Shown here piece after piece: positions 41,356-51,240 of a stretch of DNA of 64,000 nt (positions are counted from its first letter, which is position 1; each line of letters opens with the position of its first letter). Position numbers and translations under genes: made by a program. The notes below the pieces were generated by a model, which worked only from the letters and a program-made list of their open reading frames with translations, was not told where the DNA came from and ran no database searches. This DNA comes from Piscinibacter defluvii. GTDB taxonomy: Bacteria; Pseudomonadota; Gammaproteobacteria; Burkholderiales; Burkholderiaceae_C. The DNA is taken from positions 1-64,000 of the forward strand of contig NZ_RCHJ01000003.1 of the NCBI RefSeq assembly GCF_004011805.1, in the 5' to 3' direction.

Positions 41356-42663
41356 ATGGCAGACGTCCTGTTCACCAACGTGCGCATCTTCGACGGCGGC
41401 GGCGAGACGCCGTTCATGGGCGAGGTCCTGGTGCAGGGCAACCGCATCACGCGCGTCGCGCGCAGCGGGCCGGGCGCCTGGTCGGCCCCGGGCCCCCGCG
41501 CGCCGATCGGTGGCGCCACGGTGGTCGACGGTGCGGGCGCCTTCCTGATGCCGGGCATGGTGGAGGCGCACACGCACTTCTCGTGGAACGACCAGCCGAG
41601 CCTGGACGCCATCCAGCGCATGCCGCCGGAGGAGCACATCCTGTGGTGCGCCGAGGTGGCCAGGCGCTATCTCGACATGGGCTGGACGTCGTGCGTCGGC
41701 GCGGCCACCGCCAAGCCGCGCCTGGACGTGGTGATCCGCAACGCGATCGAGGACGGCACCATCGTCGGCCCGCGCTACCTGGCCGCGAGCCAGGAGATCA
41801 CCGTGCCCGGCGGCCTGGGCGACACCACGCAGCCGCACCTGCCGCAGCCCGAGTTCGCCTTCGGTGCGGTGGTCAGCGGCCCGCACGAGATGCGCCGCTG
41901 CGTGCGCATGTTCGCCAAGTACGGCGTGGACACGCTGAAGATCAACCTCTCGGGCGAATCGATCACCGGCTTCTCGAGCGAGAAGAGCCAGTTCACCGAG
42001 GAGGAGATCGCCGTCTGCGTCGAGGAGGCCAAGGCCTGGGGCAAGCGTGTCGCCGCGCATGCGCGCTCGACCTGGTCGATCAAGCAGTGCATCAAGCACG
42101 GCATCGAGGTCATCTACCACGCCAGCTTCGCCGACGAGGAGGCGCTCGACCTGCTCGAGGCGCACAAGTTCGAGCACTTCGTCGCCCCGGGCCTGGCCTG
42201 GCTGGTCAACACCTGCCACCACGCCTCGAAGTGGGGCCTGACGCCCGAGGTCACGCGCAGGATGGGCTACCACCACGAGCTCGAGTGCGCGATCGAGAGC
42301 ATGAAGGCGATGCGCCGGCGCGGCATCCGCATCCTGCCCGGTGGCGACTACGGCTTCGCCTGGACGCCGCACGGCACGAACGCGAAGGACCTGGAGTACT
42401 TCGTCAAGCTGGTCGGCATGAGCCCGATGGAGGCGCTGCTGTCGGCCACCGCCTGGGGCGGCCCGATGATGAAGATGGGCAAGCAGCTCGGCTACATCCG
42501 CGAGGGCTGCCTGGCCGACATCCTGCTCGTCGACGGCGACCCGCTGGCCGACATCACGATCCTGCAGGACAAGGCGCGCATCCTGGCGGTGATGAAGGAC
42601 GGCGAGTTCCACCGCGCGCCGCCGCTGCGCGCCGCGCGCACGGCCACGCGCTGGGCCGCCTGA
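41356..42663 (+). CDS. Amidohydrolase family protein, copy 1
   Basis: A 435-residue metal-dependent amidohydrolase. The N-terminal beta-sandwich half leads to EAHTHFSWND with the H-x-H metal pair, followed by the barrel with AHARS and YHASF (further His ligands) and the Asp-bearing PGGDYGFAW. The C-terminal sandwich has GCLADILLVDGDPLADI. The family acts on cyclic amides and imidazolone-like rings. It is paralogous along its full length to the next gene. It lies within the TetR-controlled operon, 10 bp after the hydrolase. Confidence 0.9.
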   Translation: MADVLFTNVRIFDGGGETPFMGEVLVQGNRITRVARSGPGAWSAPGPRAPIGGATVVDGAGAFLMPGMVEAHTHFSWNDQPSLDAIQRMPPEEHILWCAEVARRYLDMGWTSCVGAATAKPRLDVVIRNAIEDGTIVGPRYLAASQEITVPGGLGDTTQPHLPQPEFAFGAVVSGPHEMRRCVRMFAKYGVDTLKINLSGESITGFSSEKSQFTEEEIAVCVEEAKAWGKRVAAHARSTWSIKQCIKHGIEVIYHASFADEEALDLLEAHKFEHFVAPGLAWLVNTCHHASKWGLTPEVTRRMGYHHELECAIESMKAMRRRGIRILPGGDYGFAWTPHGTNAKDLEYFVKLVGMSPMEALLSATAWGGPMMKMGKQLGYIREGCLADILLVDGDPLADITILQDKARILAVMKDGEFHRAPPLRAARTATRWAA

Positions 42664-42673
42664 GGAGACGACG

Positions 42674-43957
42674 ATGGCCGACGTGCTCTTCACCAACGTG
42701 CGCATCCTCGACGGCACGCTCGCCCACCCGTACGCCGGCAGCGTGCTGGTGCAGGGCAACCGCATCCGCGCCGTGGGCCGCTCGACGGCGCCGATCTCCT
42801 CCGCCGGCGCGACCGTGATCGACGGCGCCGGTGCGACGCTGATGCCGGGCATGTGCGAGGCCCACACGCATTTCTCGTGGAACGACGCCGCCACGCTGGC
42901 GCAGATCCAGACCATGCCGCTGGAGGAGCATGTGCTGTGGTGCGCCAAGGTGGCGCGGCGCTACCTCGAGGCCGGCTTCACCTCCTGCGTCGGCGCGGCC
43001 TGCGCCAAGCCGCGCCTGGACGTGGTGATCCGCAACGCCATCAACGCCGGGCAGATTCCCGGCCCGCGCTACCTCGCCGCGAGCCAGGAGATCACCGTGT
43101 TCGGCGCGCTCGGCGACGAGACCCTGCCGCACCTGCCGTTCCCCGAGTTCAGCTTCGGCGTCAACGTCACCGGCGCGCAGGAAATGCGCAAGGCGGTGCG
43201 CATGTTCCTGAAATACGGCGTCGACTCGATCAAGCTGAATCTCTCGGGCGACAACTTCACGCCGCAGTCGCCCGCCGACACGAGCTGGATGACCGACGAG
43301 GAGGTCGCCGCCGCGATGCAGGAGGTGCGCATGCGCGGCAAGCGCGCCGCGGCGCACGCGCGCTCGGCCGAGTCGGTGAAGCAGGCGCTGCGCCACGGCA
43401 TCGAGATCATCTACCACGCGAGCTTCACCGACGAGGAGACGCTCGACCTGCTGGAGGAACAGAAGGAGCGCATCTTCGTCGCCCCCGGCATCGCCATCCT
43501 GTACGCGATGCTCAACGAGGCCGAGCCCTGGGGCATCACCCGCGCGATGGCCACCGACATGGGCTACCAGGTCGAGTGGGACGCGGCGCTCGAGTCGCTG
43601 CGTGCGATGCACAGGCGCGGCATCCGCATCCTGCCCGGCGGCGACTACGGCTTCGCCTTCACGCCGCACTGCCAGAACGCGCGCGACCTGGAGTTCTTCG
43701 TCAAGTACCTCGGCTTCACGCCGGCCGAGGCGATCCGCTGCGCCACGCAGTACGGCGGCCAGATCATGATGCGTCCGCACGAGCTCGGCCAGGTGAAGGA
43801 GGGTTACCTCGCCGACCTGCTGCTCGTGGACGGCGACCCGCTCGCCAACCTGTCGATCCTGCGCGACCCGAAACGCCTCCTCGCGGTGATGAAGGACGGG
43901 CAGTGGGCCAAGGCGCCGGAGATCGCCGCCGAGCGCTTCTGGGGGCGTGCGGCATGA
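42674..43957 (+). CDS. Amidohydrolase family protein, copy 2
   Basis: A 427-residue amidohydrolase sharing MADVLFTNVRI at its start and EAHTHFSWND, AHARS, YHASF, PGGDYGFAF and LLVDGDPLANL with the upstream gene, so it is a tandem duplicate. The divergence between copies (for example, replaced segments after residue 12 and around the barrel's third quarter) suggests separate substrates or a heteromer. GAGGAGACGACG precedes the ATG. Its stop overlaps the permease start by 4 nt, tying the enzymes to the transporter. Confidence 0.9.
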   Translation: MADVLFTNVRILDGTLAHPYAGSVLVQGNRIRAVGRSTAPISSAGATVIDGAGATLMPGMCEAHTHFSWNDAATLAQIQTMPLEEHVLWCAKVARRYLEAGFTSCVGAACAKPRLDVVIRNAINAGQIPGPRYLAASQEITVFGALGDETLPHLPFPEFSFGVNVTGAQEMRKAVRMFLKYGVDSIKLNLSGDNFTPQSPADTSWMTDEEVAAAMQEVRMRGKRAAAHARSAESVKQALRHGIEIIYHASFTDEETLDLLEEQKERIFVAPGIAILYAMLNEAEPWGITRAMATDMGYQVEWDAALESLRAMHRRGIRILPGGDYGFAFTPHCQNARDLEFFVKYLGFTPAEAIRCATQYGGQIMMRPHELGQVKEGYLADLLLVDGDPLANLSILRDPKRLLAVMKDGQWAKAPEIAAERFWGRAA

Positions 43958-44904
43958 GGATGTCCCGGGCGCAGCTCGCGGCCTGGCTGCTGGTGGGCGG
44001 CCCGATCCTCGTGTTCTCGGTCTGGGCGCTGGTGGACAACCCGCGCCTGTACCTCGTCACGCTGCTCAACGGGCTGACGCTGGCCTCGCTCTACTTCATC
44101 GTCGCCAGCGGTTTCACGCTCGTGTTCGGGCTGATGCGCAACGTCAACCTCGCGCACGGCAGCCTGTACCTGCTGGGCGGCTACGTCGGCTACGTGGTGG
44201 CGGGGCACACCGGCTGGTGGATCCTCGCGCTGGCCGCCGGCTTCGCCGCGGCGGCGCTCGGCGGGCTGCTGCTGCAGGGCCTGATCCTGCGCCACATGCA
44301 GGGGCAGGACCTGCGCCAGACCATGGTCACGATCGGCCTGTCGATCGTGATCGCCGACATCCTGCTGTGGATCTTCACCGGGCAGGTCTACCAGATGGAG
44401 GCGCCCGAGTGGCTGCAGGGGCCGATCCGCGACATTCCGCTGATCCGCGCCTACTCGGCCTACCGGCTCAGCCTGCTCGGCTTCGGCATCGCCATCGGCG
44501 TGTTCCTGTGGTGGCTGCTCGCGAAGACCCGCGTCGGCGCGATGATCCGCGCCGGCGTCGACGACCGCGGCATGCTCGCCGCCTCCGGCATCAACGTGAA
44601 CCTGGTGTTCGCGGTCACCTTCGCGCTCGGCGCCGGGCTGGCCGGCTTCGGCGGGGTGATCGGCGCCGTCGAGCTCTCGATGGTGCCGGGCGAGGACACC
44701 CGGCTGCTGCTCGCCTCGCTGATCGTCGTGATCGTCGGCGGCATGGGCAGCGTGCCGGGTGCGGCCATCGGCGCGGCCATCCTCGGCCTGGCCGAGACCT
44801 ACGGCCTGGCCTACGCGCCGACCTACAGCGTGGTGTTCACCTTCGTGATCCTGATCGGCGTGCTCGCGTTCCGGCCGCGCGGGATCATGGGGCGCGCGGC
44901 ATGA
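43954..44904 (+). CDS. Branched-chain-type ABC transporter permease (LivH-like)
   Basis: A 316-residue inner-membrane permease of the HAAT family. It has about eight hydrophobic helices, including LVTLLNGLTLASLYFIVASG. The family motif FGLMRNVNLAHGSLYLLGGY is near the N-terminus (quoted in part), and GIGAxxAG-like GAGLAGFGGVIGA and VIVGGMGSVPGA lie near the C-terminus. It starts within the amidohydrolase stop and overlaps the next permease by 4 nt. Confidence 0.92.
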   Translation: MRMSRAQLAAWLLVGGPILVFSVWALVDNPRLYLVTLLNGLTLASLYFIVASGFTLVFGLMRNVNLAHGSLYLLGGYVGYVVAGHTGWWILALAAGFAAAALGGLLLQGLILRHMQGQDLRQTMVTIGLSIVIADILLWIFTGQVYQMEAPEWLQGPIRDIPLIRAYSAYRLSLLGFGIAIGVFLWWLLAKTRVGAMIRAGVDDRGMLAASGINVNLVFAVTFALGAGLAGFGGVIGAVELSMVPGEDTRLLLASLIVVIVGGMGSVPGAAIGAAILGLAETYGLAYAPTYSVVFTFVILIGVLAFRPRGIMGRAA

Positions 44905-46037
44905 GTGCAGCACAGTGGCGCAGGGCGATGAACTCCCGCGGTGCGGCGCAGGTGCCTCCGCGGCCGAGCATTGCGCCGCCCGCGCCCGCCCCGGCCGACC
45001 CCTACGAACACAGCGACGCCCCGCGCTGGCTCAAGTTCCTCTGGCGCACGCTCGCGCCGCGCCATGTGTTCGGCGGGCTGGCGCTGCTGCTGTTTCCCTT
45101 CGTCGCCACGCCCTTCTTCACCTTCCAGGTGGCCGCGCAGGCGCTGGTGCTCGGGCTGATCGCGCTCTCGCTCGGCTTCCTGGCCGGCTACGGCGGCATG
45201 GTCTCGCTGGCGCAGATGACGGTGGCGGGCATCGCCGGCTACGCGATGGCGGTGCTGGGCACCAGCAGCAGCCCCGAGATCAGCCTCGGCTGGCCCTGGT
45301 GGGTGGCGGTGCCCGCGGCGGTGCTGGTGGCCACCTTGTGCGCCACGCTGATCGGCTGGCTCTCGGTGCGCACCGAGGGCATCTACACCATCATGATCAC
45401 GCTGGCCATCGGCGTGGCCTTCTACTACCTGGTGCTGCAGAACTACAGCGTGTTCAACGGCTTCCAGGGGCTGCGCGAACTCAAGCCGCCCACCGTGTTC
45501 GGCGTGCACTGGCGCGACCCGCTGCCGTTCTACTTCCTCAGCCTGTTCTGGGCGCTGGCCGGCTACGCGCTGGTGCGTTACGTGGTGCGTGCGCCCTTCG
45601 GCATCGCGCTGCAGGGCATCCGCGACAACCCGCGCCGCATGGCCGCGCTCGGCTTCCACGTCGTCGCGCACCGCGTCGCGGCCTATGCGCTGGCCGGGCT
45701 GATCGCCGCGGTCGGCGGCATCCTGCTGGCCTGGTACAACGCGCTGATGACGCCGGGCTCGGTGGGCACCGGATGGCTCATCAACCTGCTCGTCATCGCC
45801 GTGCTCGGCGGCGTGAAGCACCCGATCGGCGCCTTCCTCGGCGCGCTGGTGTTCGTGCTGCTGCAGACCTTCGCGATCGACGTGATCGACCGCGAGCGCT
45901 TCAACCTCGTGATCGGCGGCATGTTCCTGCTGATCGTGCTGTTTTCCCCCGACGGCCTGCTCGGACTCTGGGCGAAGCTCCGCTCGCGCTTCGGACCGCC
46001 GCAGACCCTGACTTCCACCCCAAGGAGACAAGCGTGA
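44901..46037 (+). CDS. Branched-chain-type ABC transporter permease (LivM-like)
   Basis: A 378-residue permease. The first 50 residues are a Pro/Ala-rich cytosolic extension, then about nine helices. Family landmarks are GFLAGYGGMVSLAQMTVAG, IMITLAIGVAFYYL, the EAA-type loop QGIRDNPRRMAALGF and NLLVIAVLGGVKHPIGAF. It pairs with the LivH-like subunit to form the pore. The stop overlaps the GTG of the binding-protein gene. Confidence 0.92.
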   Translation: MSAAQWRRAMNSRGAAQVPPRPSIAPPAPAPADPYEHSDAPRWLKFLWRTLAPRHVFGGLALLLFPFVATPFFTFQVAAQALVLGLIALSLGFLAGYGGMVSLAQMTVAGIAGYAMAVLGTSSSPEISLGWPWWVAVPAAVLVATLCATLIGWLSVRTEGIYTIMITLAIGVAFYYLVLQNYSVFNGFQGLRELKPPTVFGVHWRDPLPFYFLSLFWALAGYALVRYVVRAPFGIALQGIRDNPRRMAALGFHVVAHRVAAYALAGLIAAVGGILLAWYNALMTPGSVGTGWLINLLVIAVLGGVKHPIGAFLGALVFVLLQTFAIDVIDRERFNLVIGGMFLLIVLFSPDGLLGLWAKLRSRFGPPQTLTSTPRRQA

Positions 46038-47287
46038 AAGTGACGAAGAGACTCTGGGTCCGTTCGATGCTGGGAGCCGCCGCGCTGTCCGCGCTGATGG
46101 GCAGCGCCTGGGCGCAAGGGCAGCCGGTCAAGATCGGCCTGCTGGCCACGCTGGAAGGCCCGTTCGCCGCCGGTGGCGCCGACGGCATGCGCGGCGCCGA
46201 ACTGGCCGTCAAGCAGCGCGGCGGCGTGGTCGCCGGCCGCAAGATCGAGATCATCAAGGCCAGCTCCGACGCCAAGCCCGACGTGGCCGTCAACGCCACG
46301 CGCAAGCTGGTCGAGCAGGACAAGGTCGACATCATGGTCGGCCCGCTGTCCGGCGGCGAGGGCATCGCGGTCAAGGACTACTCGAAGACCCAGCCGCAGG
46401 TCACCTTCATCAACGGCGCCTCCGGGGCGCAGGCGACCACGCTGGTCAACCCGAGCCCGAACTTCTTCCGCTTCAACACCGAGGGTGCGCAGTGGATGGT
46501 GGGCCTGGGCAAGGCCGCGCTGGACAAGGGCTACAAGCGCGTGATGGTGATCGCCGAGGACTATGCCTTCCCGTACTCGCAGGTGCAGGGCTTCATGGCC
46601 GAGTACTGCCGGCTCGGCGGCAAGGTGCCCGAGAAGGCCTGGGTGCCGCTGGGCGGCAAGGACTACAGCTCGGTGATCGCCAAGATCCCGAAGGACGTCG
46701 ATGCGCTGCTGGTGGTGCTCGGCGGCGCCGACGCGGTGAACTTCCTGACCCAGTATGAAAACGCCGGCGGCGACAAGCCGATGCTCGGCGGCTCGATCAC
46801 GGTCAGCCAGGACGTGCTGAACTACAAGGGCAAGCGGCGCGAGTCGCTGGTGGGCACGCTCTCGGCCGGCCCGGTGGCCGACAGCTACGACGGTGCCGAC
46901 TGGAAGGCCTTCGTGGCCGACTACCAGAAGAACTACCCGGTCTCGGCCGGCGGCTTCCCGAGCCCGAGCCTGTTCGCCTACGTGTACTACATGAACATGA
47001 AGGCGGCGCTGGACGGGCTGGACGCCGTCAAGGGCGACCTCTCCGGCGGCCAGGCCAAGTACCGCGAGGCGCTGTCCAAGCTGGTGCTGAAGACGCCCAC
47101 CGGCGACGTGCGCCTGGACGCCAACCGCCAGGCCATCGGCACGACCTTCGTCACCGAGGTGGTGAAGGACGCCAAGGGCGAGCTGACGACCAAGGTCGCG
47201 CGCAAGGTCGACAACGTCGAGCAGACGCTCGGCATGAAGCCCGACGAGTTCAAGATCGGCTCGCGCGACGTGCCTTCCTGCCCCTGA
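46034..47287 (+). CDS. Branched-chain-type ABC transporter substrate-binding protein
   Basis: A 417-residue periplasmic binding protein of the LivJ/AmiC type. The GTG start is preceded by AAGGAGACAAGC and overlaps the previous stop. The signal peptide ends SAWA-QG, then [17 protein letters not shown], the standard first strand and ligand loop. Further landmarks are [20 protein letters not shown] and [19 protein letters not shown]. The ligand is unknown. Context suggests a ring or amide compound processed by the two amidohydrolases. Confidence 0.93.
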   Translation: MKVTKRLWVRSMLGAAALSALMGSAWAQGQPVKIGLLATLEGPFAAGGADGMRGAELAVKQRGGVVAGRKIEIIKASSDAKPDVAVNATRKLVEQDKVDIMVGPLSGGEGIAVKDYSKTQPQVTFINGASGAQATTLVNPSPNFFRFNTEGAQWMVGLGKAALDKGYKRVMVIAEDYAFPYSQVQGFMAEYCRLGGKVPEKAWVPLGGKDYSSVIAKIPKDVDALLVVLGGADAVNFLTQYENAGGDKPMLGGSITVSQDVLNYKGKRRESLVGTLSAGPVADSYDGADWKAFVADYQKNYPVSAGGFPSPSLFAYVYYMNMKAALDGLDAVKGDLSGGQAKYREALSKLVLKTPTGDVRLDANRQAIGTTFVTEVVKDAKGELTTKVARKVDNVEQTLGMKPDEFKIGSRDVPSCP

Positions 47288-47301
47288 GGACGAGGGCCGC
47301 G

Positions 47302-48123
47302 GTGGCGTCGATCACGCAGATCCGGGGCGAGCCGGCCGCCGCGCGCGCGGCGGCCGCGCAGGCCCATTCGCCGCTCGCCTCCAACGACGCGCTGGTGCTC
47401 GAGGGCGTGACGCGTGCCTTCGGCGCGCTGCGTGCGGTCGACGGCGTGTCGCTGGCGGTCGCGGCGGGGCAGAAGTACGCCATCCTCGGCTCCAACGGGG
47501 CGGGCAAGACGACGCTGTTCAATGCCATCACCGGCGACTTCCCCGCCACCGCGGGGCGCATCCTGTTCTTCGGCGAGGACATCACCACGCTGCCGCCGCA
47601 CGAGCGCATCCGCAAGGGGCTGCGGCGCACCTACCAGTCCTCGCTGCTGTTCCGCGAGCTGACGGTGCGCGACAACCTGTTCCTCGCGGTGCGCGGCGTG
47701 GCCGGCGGGCGCTTCTCGCTGCGCCGCGCCGGCGCGCGGCACGGCAGCACGGGCGCCACCAACGAACTGCTCGAGCGGTCGCGCCTCGCGCACCTGGCCG
47801 ACACGCGCGTGGCCGAGCTCTCGCACGGCCAGCAGCGCCAGCTCGAGATCGGCATGGCGCTGGCCGGCGCGCCGCGGCTGATCCTGTTCGACGAGCCGGC
47901 CGCCGGGCTCTCGCCGGCCGAGCGCCGCGAGCTGGTCGCGCTGCTGCGCTCGCTGCCGGCACACATGAGCTACGTGCTGATCGAACACGACCTGGACATC
48001 GCGCTGCGCGTGGTCGAGCGCGTGACGGTGATGCACAACGGCCGCGTGCTGTGCCACGGCACGCCGGCCGAGATCGAGGCCGATGCGCAGGTGCAGGCGA
48101 TCTACATGGGGAGCCGCCACTGA
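47302..48123 (+). CDS. Branched-chain-type ABC transporter ATPase (LivG-like)
   Basis: A 273-residue ATPase with a GTG start. The N-terminal 30 residues are Ala-rich and extra. Walker A is GSNGAGKTT, the Q-loop lies in [10 protein letters not shown], the signature is [12 protein letters not shown], Walker B is [13 protein letters not shown] and the switch His is IEHD. The LSHGQ signature is characteristic of LivG. It ends TGATG, overlapping the start of the LivF-fusion gene. Confidence 0.93.
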   Translation: MASITQIRGEPAAARAAAAQAHSPLASNDALVLEGVTRAFGALRAVDGVSLAVAAGQKYAILGSNGAGKTTLFNAITGDFPATAGRILFFGEDITTLPPHERIRKGLRRTYQSSLLFRELTVRDNLFLAVRGVAGGRFSLRRAGARHGSTGATNELLERSRLAHLADTRVAELSHGQQRQLEIGMALAGAPRLILFDEPAAGLSPAERRELVALLRSLPAHMSYVLIEHDLDIALRVVERVTVMHNGRVLCHGTPAEIEADAQVQAIYMGSRH

Positions 48124-50372
48124 TGGCACGCTGGGCGCGCGCTCGTGAGCCAGCGCCGACGGGCGGCTCGCCGTTGTTCGTCGTGCAGGGCCTGGACGTC
48201 TACTACGGCCATGCCCATGCGCTGCAGGGCGTGGGCTTCACGCTCGAATCGGGTGTGTTCGGCATCGTCGGCCGCAACGGCATGGGCAAGACGACGCTGT
48301 GCAACGCCATCACCGGCCTGGTGCGCGCCTCGGGCAGCGTGAAGCTGGCCGGCGAGGAGATCCTCGGCCTGGCCCCGCACGAGATCACGCGGCGCGGCAT
48401 CGCCTACGTGCCGCAGGGCCGGCGCGTCTGGCCCTCGCTCTCGGTCGACGAGACGCTGCGCCTGGTGGCGCGCCAGCGCCGCGAGGTCGAGCGCATCTAC
48501 ACCATGTTCCCGCGCCTGGCCGAGCGGCGCGCCAACGGCGGTGCGCAGCTGTCCGGCGGCGAGCAGCAGATGCTCGCGATCGGCCGCGCGCTGCTGCTCG
48601 AGCCGCGCCTGCTGGTGATGGACGAGCCCACCGAGGGCCTCGCGCCGGTGATCGTCGAGCAGGTGGTGCAGGCGCTGCGCGAGCTGTCGGGCGAGCGGCG
48701 CATCGCGGTGCTGCTGATCGAGCAGAACCTGGGCGTGGCCATCGACGTGGCCGACCGCATCGGCGTGATGGTCAACGGCCGCCTCGCGCAGGAGCTGCCG
48801 GCCGCGCAACTGGCCGCCGACCGCGCGCTGCAGGAGCGCCTGCTCGGCGTGCGTGCCGCCGCCGACGAGGTGCCGGCCGAGGTGCCCGAGACCGCCGCGC
48901 CCGCACCGCAGGCCACGGTGCAGGTGCTGACCGTGCGGCGGGCCCACGGCGAGGGCGCGCCCTCGCTGGACAGCGTGGCGCCGCGGGTCACGCCGGCCTT
49001 CAACCGCTGGAACGCCGGTGGGCTGGACGCGCCACCGCCGCTGCCGCCGCTGCCGGCCCTGGCGTCGGCGCCGCCGCCCGCCCCGGCGCCGCCGGCGGCC
49101 ACCGCGGCCCCGCCGGCCCAGGTGTTCGACTTCCCGATCGCGGCGGGCGCGAACCGCGCCGCCTACGTGGCCGGCACCTTCGACACCAAGGGCCGCGAGC
49201 TGTCCTACCTGCGCCAGTGCCTGGAGAAGCTCGGCCTGCGCGTGGTGACCGTGGATCTCTCCACCGCCGGCAAGACCTCCACCGCCAGCGTGCACCCGCG
49301 CGAGGTGGCGCGCCACCACCCGGAGGGCGAACGCGCGGTGTTCAGCAACGACCGCGGCAGCGCCGTCACGGCGATGGCGCTGGCCTTCGAGCGCTTCATG
49401 CTGAGCCGGCGCGATGTCGGCGGCCTGGTCTCGGCCGGCGGCTCGGGCGGCACGACGCTCGCCACGCAGGCGATGCGTGCCCTGCCGGTGGGCCTGCCCA
49501 AGGTGATGGTCTCGACCATGGCCTCGGGCGACGTGCGGCCCTACGTGGGGCCGAGCGACATCTGCATGATGTACTCGATCACCGACGTGTCCGGCATCAA
49601 CCGCATCAGCGAGAAGGTGCTGGCCAACGCGGCGCATGCGCTGGCCGGCATGATCGCGCACCCCGCGCCCTCGGCCGGCACCGTCAAGCCCGCGCTCGGG
49701 CTGACCATGTTCGGCGTGACCACGCCCTGCGTGCAGGCGGTCACGAAGCGCCTGGGCGAGGCCTACGACTGCCTGGTGTTCCACGCCACCGGCGTGGGCG
49801 GACAGTCGATGGAGAAGCTGGCCGACTCCGGGCTGCTCGAAGGCGTGATCGACGTCTCGACCACCGAGGTGGCCGACGAGGTCGTCGGCGGCGTGCTGTC
49901 GGCCGGGCCGCAGCGGCTGGACGTGTTCGCGCGCCGCGCGATCCCCTATGTCGGCTCCTGCGGCGCGCTCGACATGGTGAACTTCCACGCCTGGGACACG
50001 GTTCCCGAGCGCTTCCGCGGCCGCACGCTCTACCGCCACAACCCGAACGTGACGCTGATGCGCACCACGGCCGACGAGTGCCGCGCGATCGGCGAATTCA
50101 TCGCGCGCAAGCTCAACGCGATGGCCGGACCGGTGCGCTTCCTGATCCCCGAGGGCGGGGTCTCGGCGATCGACCGACCGGACCAGCCCTTCCACGACCC
50201 CGAGGCCGACCGGGTGCTGTTCGAGACGATCGAGCGGCAGTTCCGCGCCGGCCCCGGCCGCAAGCTGATCCGCCTGCCGCTGCACGTCAACGACGAGGCC
50301 TTCGCCGACGCGCTGGTGGCCGCCTGGCACGAGGTCGCCGCGCCGGCCGCGGCGGCGCGCGCGGCCCGCTGA
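48123..50372 (+). CDS. LivF-like ABC ATPase fused to a Tm-1-like (UPF0261) domain
   Basis: A 749-residue fusion. Residues 1-245 are a LivF-type ATPase: GRNGMGKTT, signature [12 protein letters not shown], and [10 protein letters not shown] Pro/Ala-rich linker runs to about 345. Residues 345-749 are a Tm-1-like ATP-binding domain (UPF0261): [69 protein letters not shown] and [11 protein letters not shown]. In tomato the same domain, fused to a TIM barrel, forms the Tm-1 resistance protein. The matching TIM barrel is the next gene here. The function in bacteria is unknown; an enzyme acting on the imported compound is plausible. Confidence 0.88.
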   Translation: MARWARAREPAPTGGSPLFVVQGLDVYYGHAHALQGVGFTLESGVFGIVGRNGMGKTTLCNAITGLVRASGSVKLAGEEILGLAPHEITRRGIAYVPQGRRVWPSLSVDETLRLVARQRREVERIYTMFPRLAERRANGGAQLSGGEQQMLAIGRALLLEPRLLVMDEPTEGLAPVIVEQVVQALRELSGERRIAVLLIEQNLGVAIDVADRIGVMVNGRLAQELPAAQLAADRALQERLLGVRAAADEVPAEVPETAAPAPQATVQVLTVRRAHGEGAPSLDSVAPRVTPAFNRWNAGGLDAPPPLPPLPALASAPPPAPAPPAATAAPPAQVFDFPIAAGANRAAYVAGTFDTKGRELSYLRQCLEKLGLRVVTVDLSTAGKTSTASVHPREVARHHPEGERAVFSNDRGSAVTAMALAFERFMLSRRDVGGLVSAGGSGGTTLATQAMRALPVGLPKVMVSTMASGDVRPYVGPSDICMMYSITDVSGINRISEKVLANAAHALAGMIAHPAPSAGTVKPALGLTMFGVTTPCVQAVTKRLGEAYDCLVFHATGVGGQSMEKLADSGLLEGVIDVSTTEVADEVVGGVLSAGPQRLDVFARRAIPYVGSCGALDMVNFHAWDTVPERFRGRTLYRHNPNVTLMRTTADECRAIGEFIARKLNAMAGPVRFLIPEGGVSAIDRPDQPFHDPEADRVLFETIERQFRAGPGRKLIRLPLHVNDEAFADALVAAWHEVAAPAAAARAAR

Positions 50373-50391
50373 GAACGAGAGGAAGGACCCC

Positions 50392-51222
50392 ATGCCCCGC
50401 ATCGCCCGCGCCACCATCCTCGAGCGCCTGCGCGCCAAGATCGCCGCCGGCACGCCGATCATCGGCGGCGGCGCCGGCACCGGCCTGTCGGCCAAGTGCG
50501 AGGAGGCCGGCGGCATCGACCTGATCGTGATCTACAACTCCGGCCGCTACCGCATGGCCGGGCGCGGCTCGCTGGCCGGGCTGCTGGCCTACGGCAACGC
50601 GAACCAGATCGTCTGCGAGATGGCGCACGAGGTGCTGCCGGTGGTGCAGCGCACGCCGGTGCTGGCCGGCGTGAACGGCACCGATCCGTTCATGATCGCC
50701 GACGACTTCCTGCAGCGCCTGATCGCGCTCGGCTTCTCGGGCATCCAGAATTTCCCGACCGTTGGCCTGATCGACGGCACCTTCCGCGCGAACCTGGAGG
50801 AGACCGGCATGGGCTACGGCCTGGAGGTCGAGCTGGTCGCGCGGGCCCACGCGCTCGACCTGCTGACCACGCCCTACGTGTTCAGCGAGGCGAACGCGCG
50901 CGAGATGGCGCACGCCGGCGCCGACATCGTGGTGGCCCACCTCGGCCTGACCACCGGCGGCGCGATCGGCGCCGAGACCGCGCTGACGCTGGCCGACTGC
51001 GTGGCACCGATCGATGCCTATGCGGCCGCGGCGAAGGCCGTCAACCCGGAGGTGATCGTGCTGTGCCACGGCGGACCGATCGCCACCCCGGCCGACGCGC
51101 AATGGATCCTGCAGCGCTGCCGCGGCTGCCACGGTTTCTACGGCGCCAGCTCGATGGAGCGCCTGCCCACCGAGGTGGCGCTGACCGAGACCACCCGGCG
51201 CTTCACGCAGATGACACGCTAA
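50392..51222 (+). CDS. Tm-1-type TIM-barrel protein (phosphoenolpyruvate hydrolase family)
   Basis: A 276-residue TIM barrel. Landmarks are [44 protein letters not shown] (in part), ITGVNGTDP-like [39 protein letters not shown] and [11 protein letters not shown]. This is the C-terminal half of plant Tm-1, annotated in bacteria as the phosphoenolpyruvate hydrolase family, distantly related to PEP mutase/isocitrate lyase. Being directly downstream of the UPF0261 fusion supports a joint function. No substrate can be assigned. Confidence 0.88.
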   Translation: MPRIARATILERLRAKIAAGTPIIGGGAGTGLSAKCEEAGGIDLIVIYNSGRYRMAGRGSLAGLLAYGNANQIVCEMAHEVLPVVQRTPVLAGVNGTDPFMIADDFLQRLIALGFSGIQNFPTVGLIDGTFRANLEETGMGYGLEVELVARAHALDLLTTPYVFSEANAREMAHAGADIVVAHLGLTTGGAIGAETALTLADCVAPIDAYAAAAKAVNPEVIVLCHGGPIATPADAQWILQRCRGCHGFYGASSMERLPTEVALTETTRRFTQMTR

Positions 51223-51240
51223 GCCCACGGAGACCGCACC

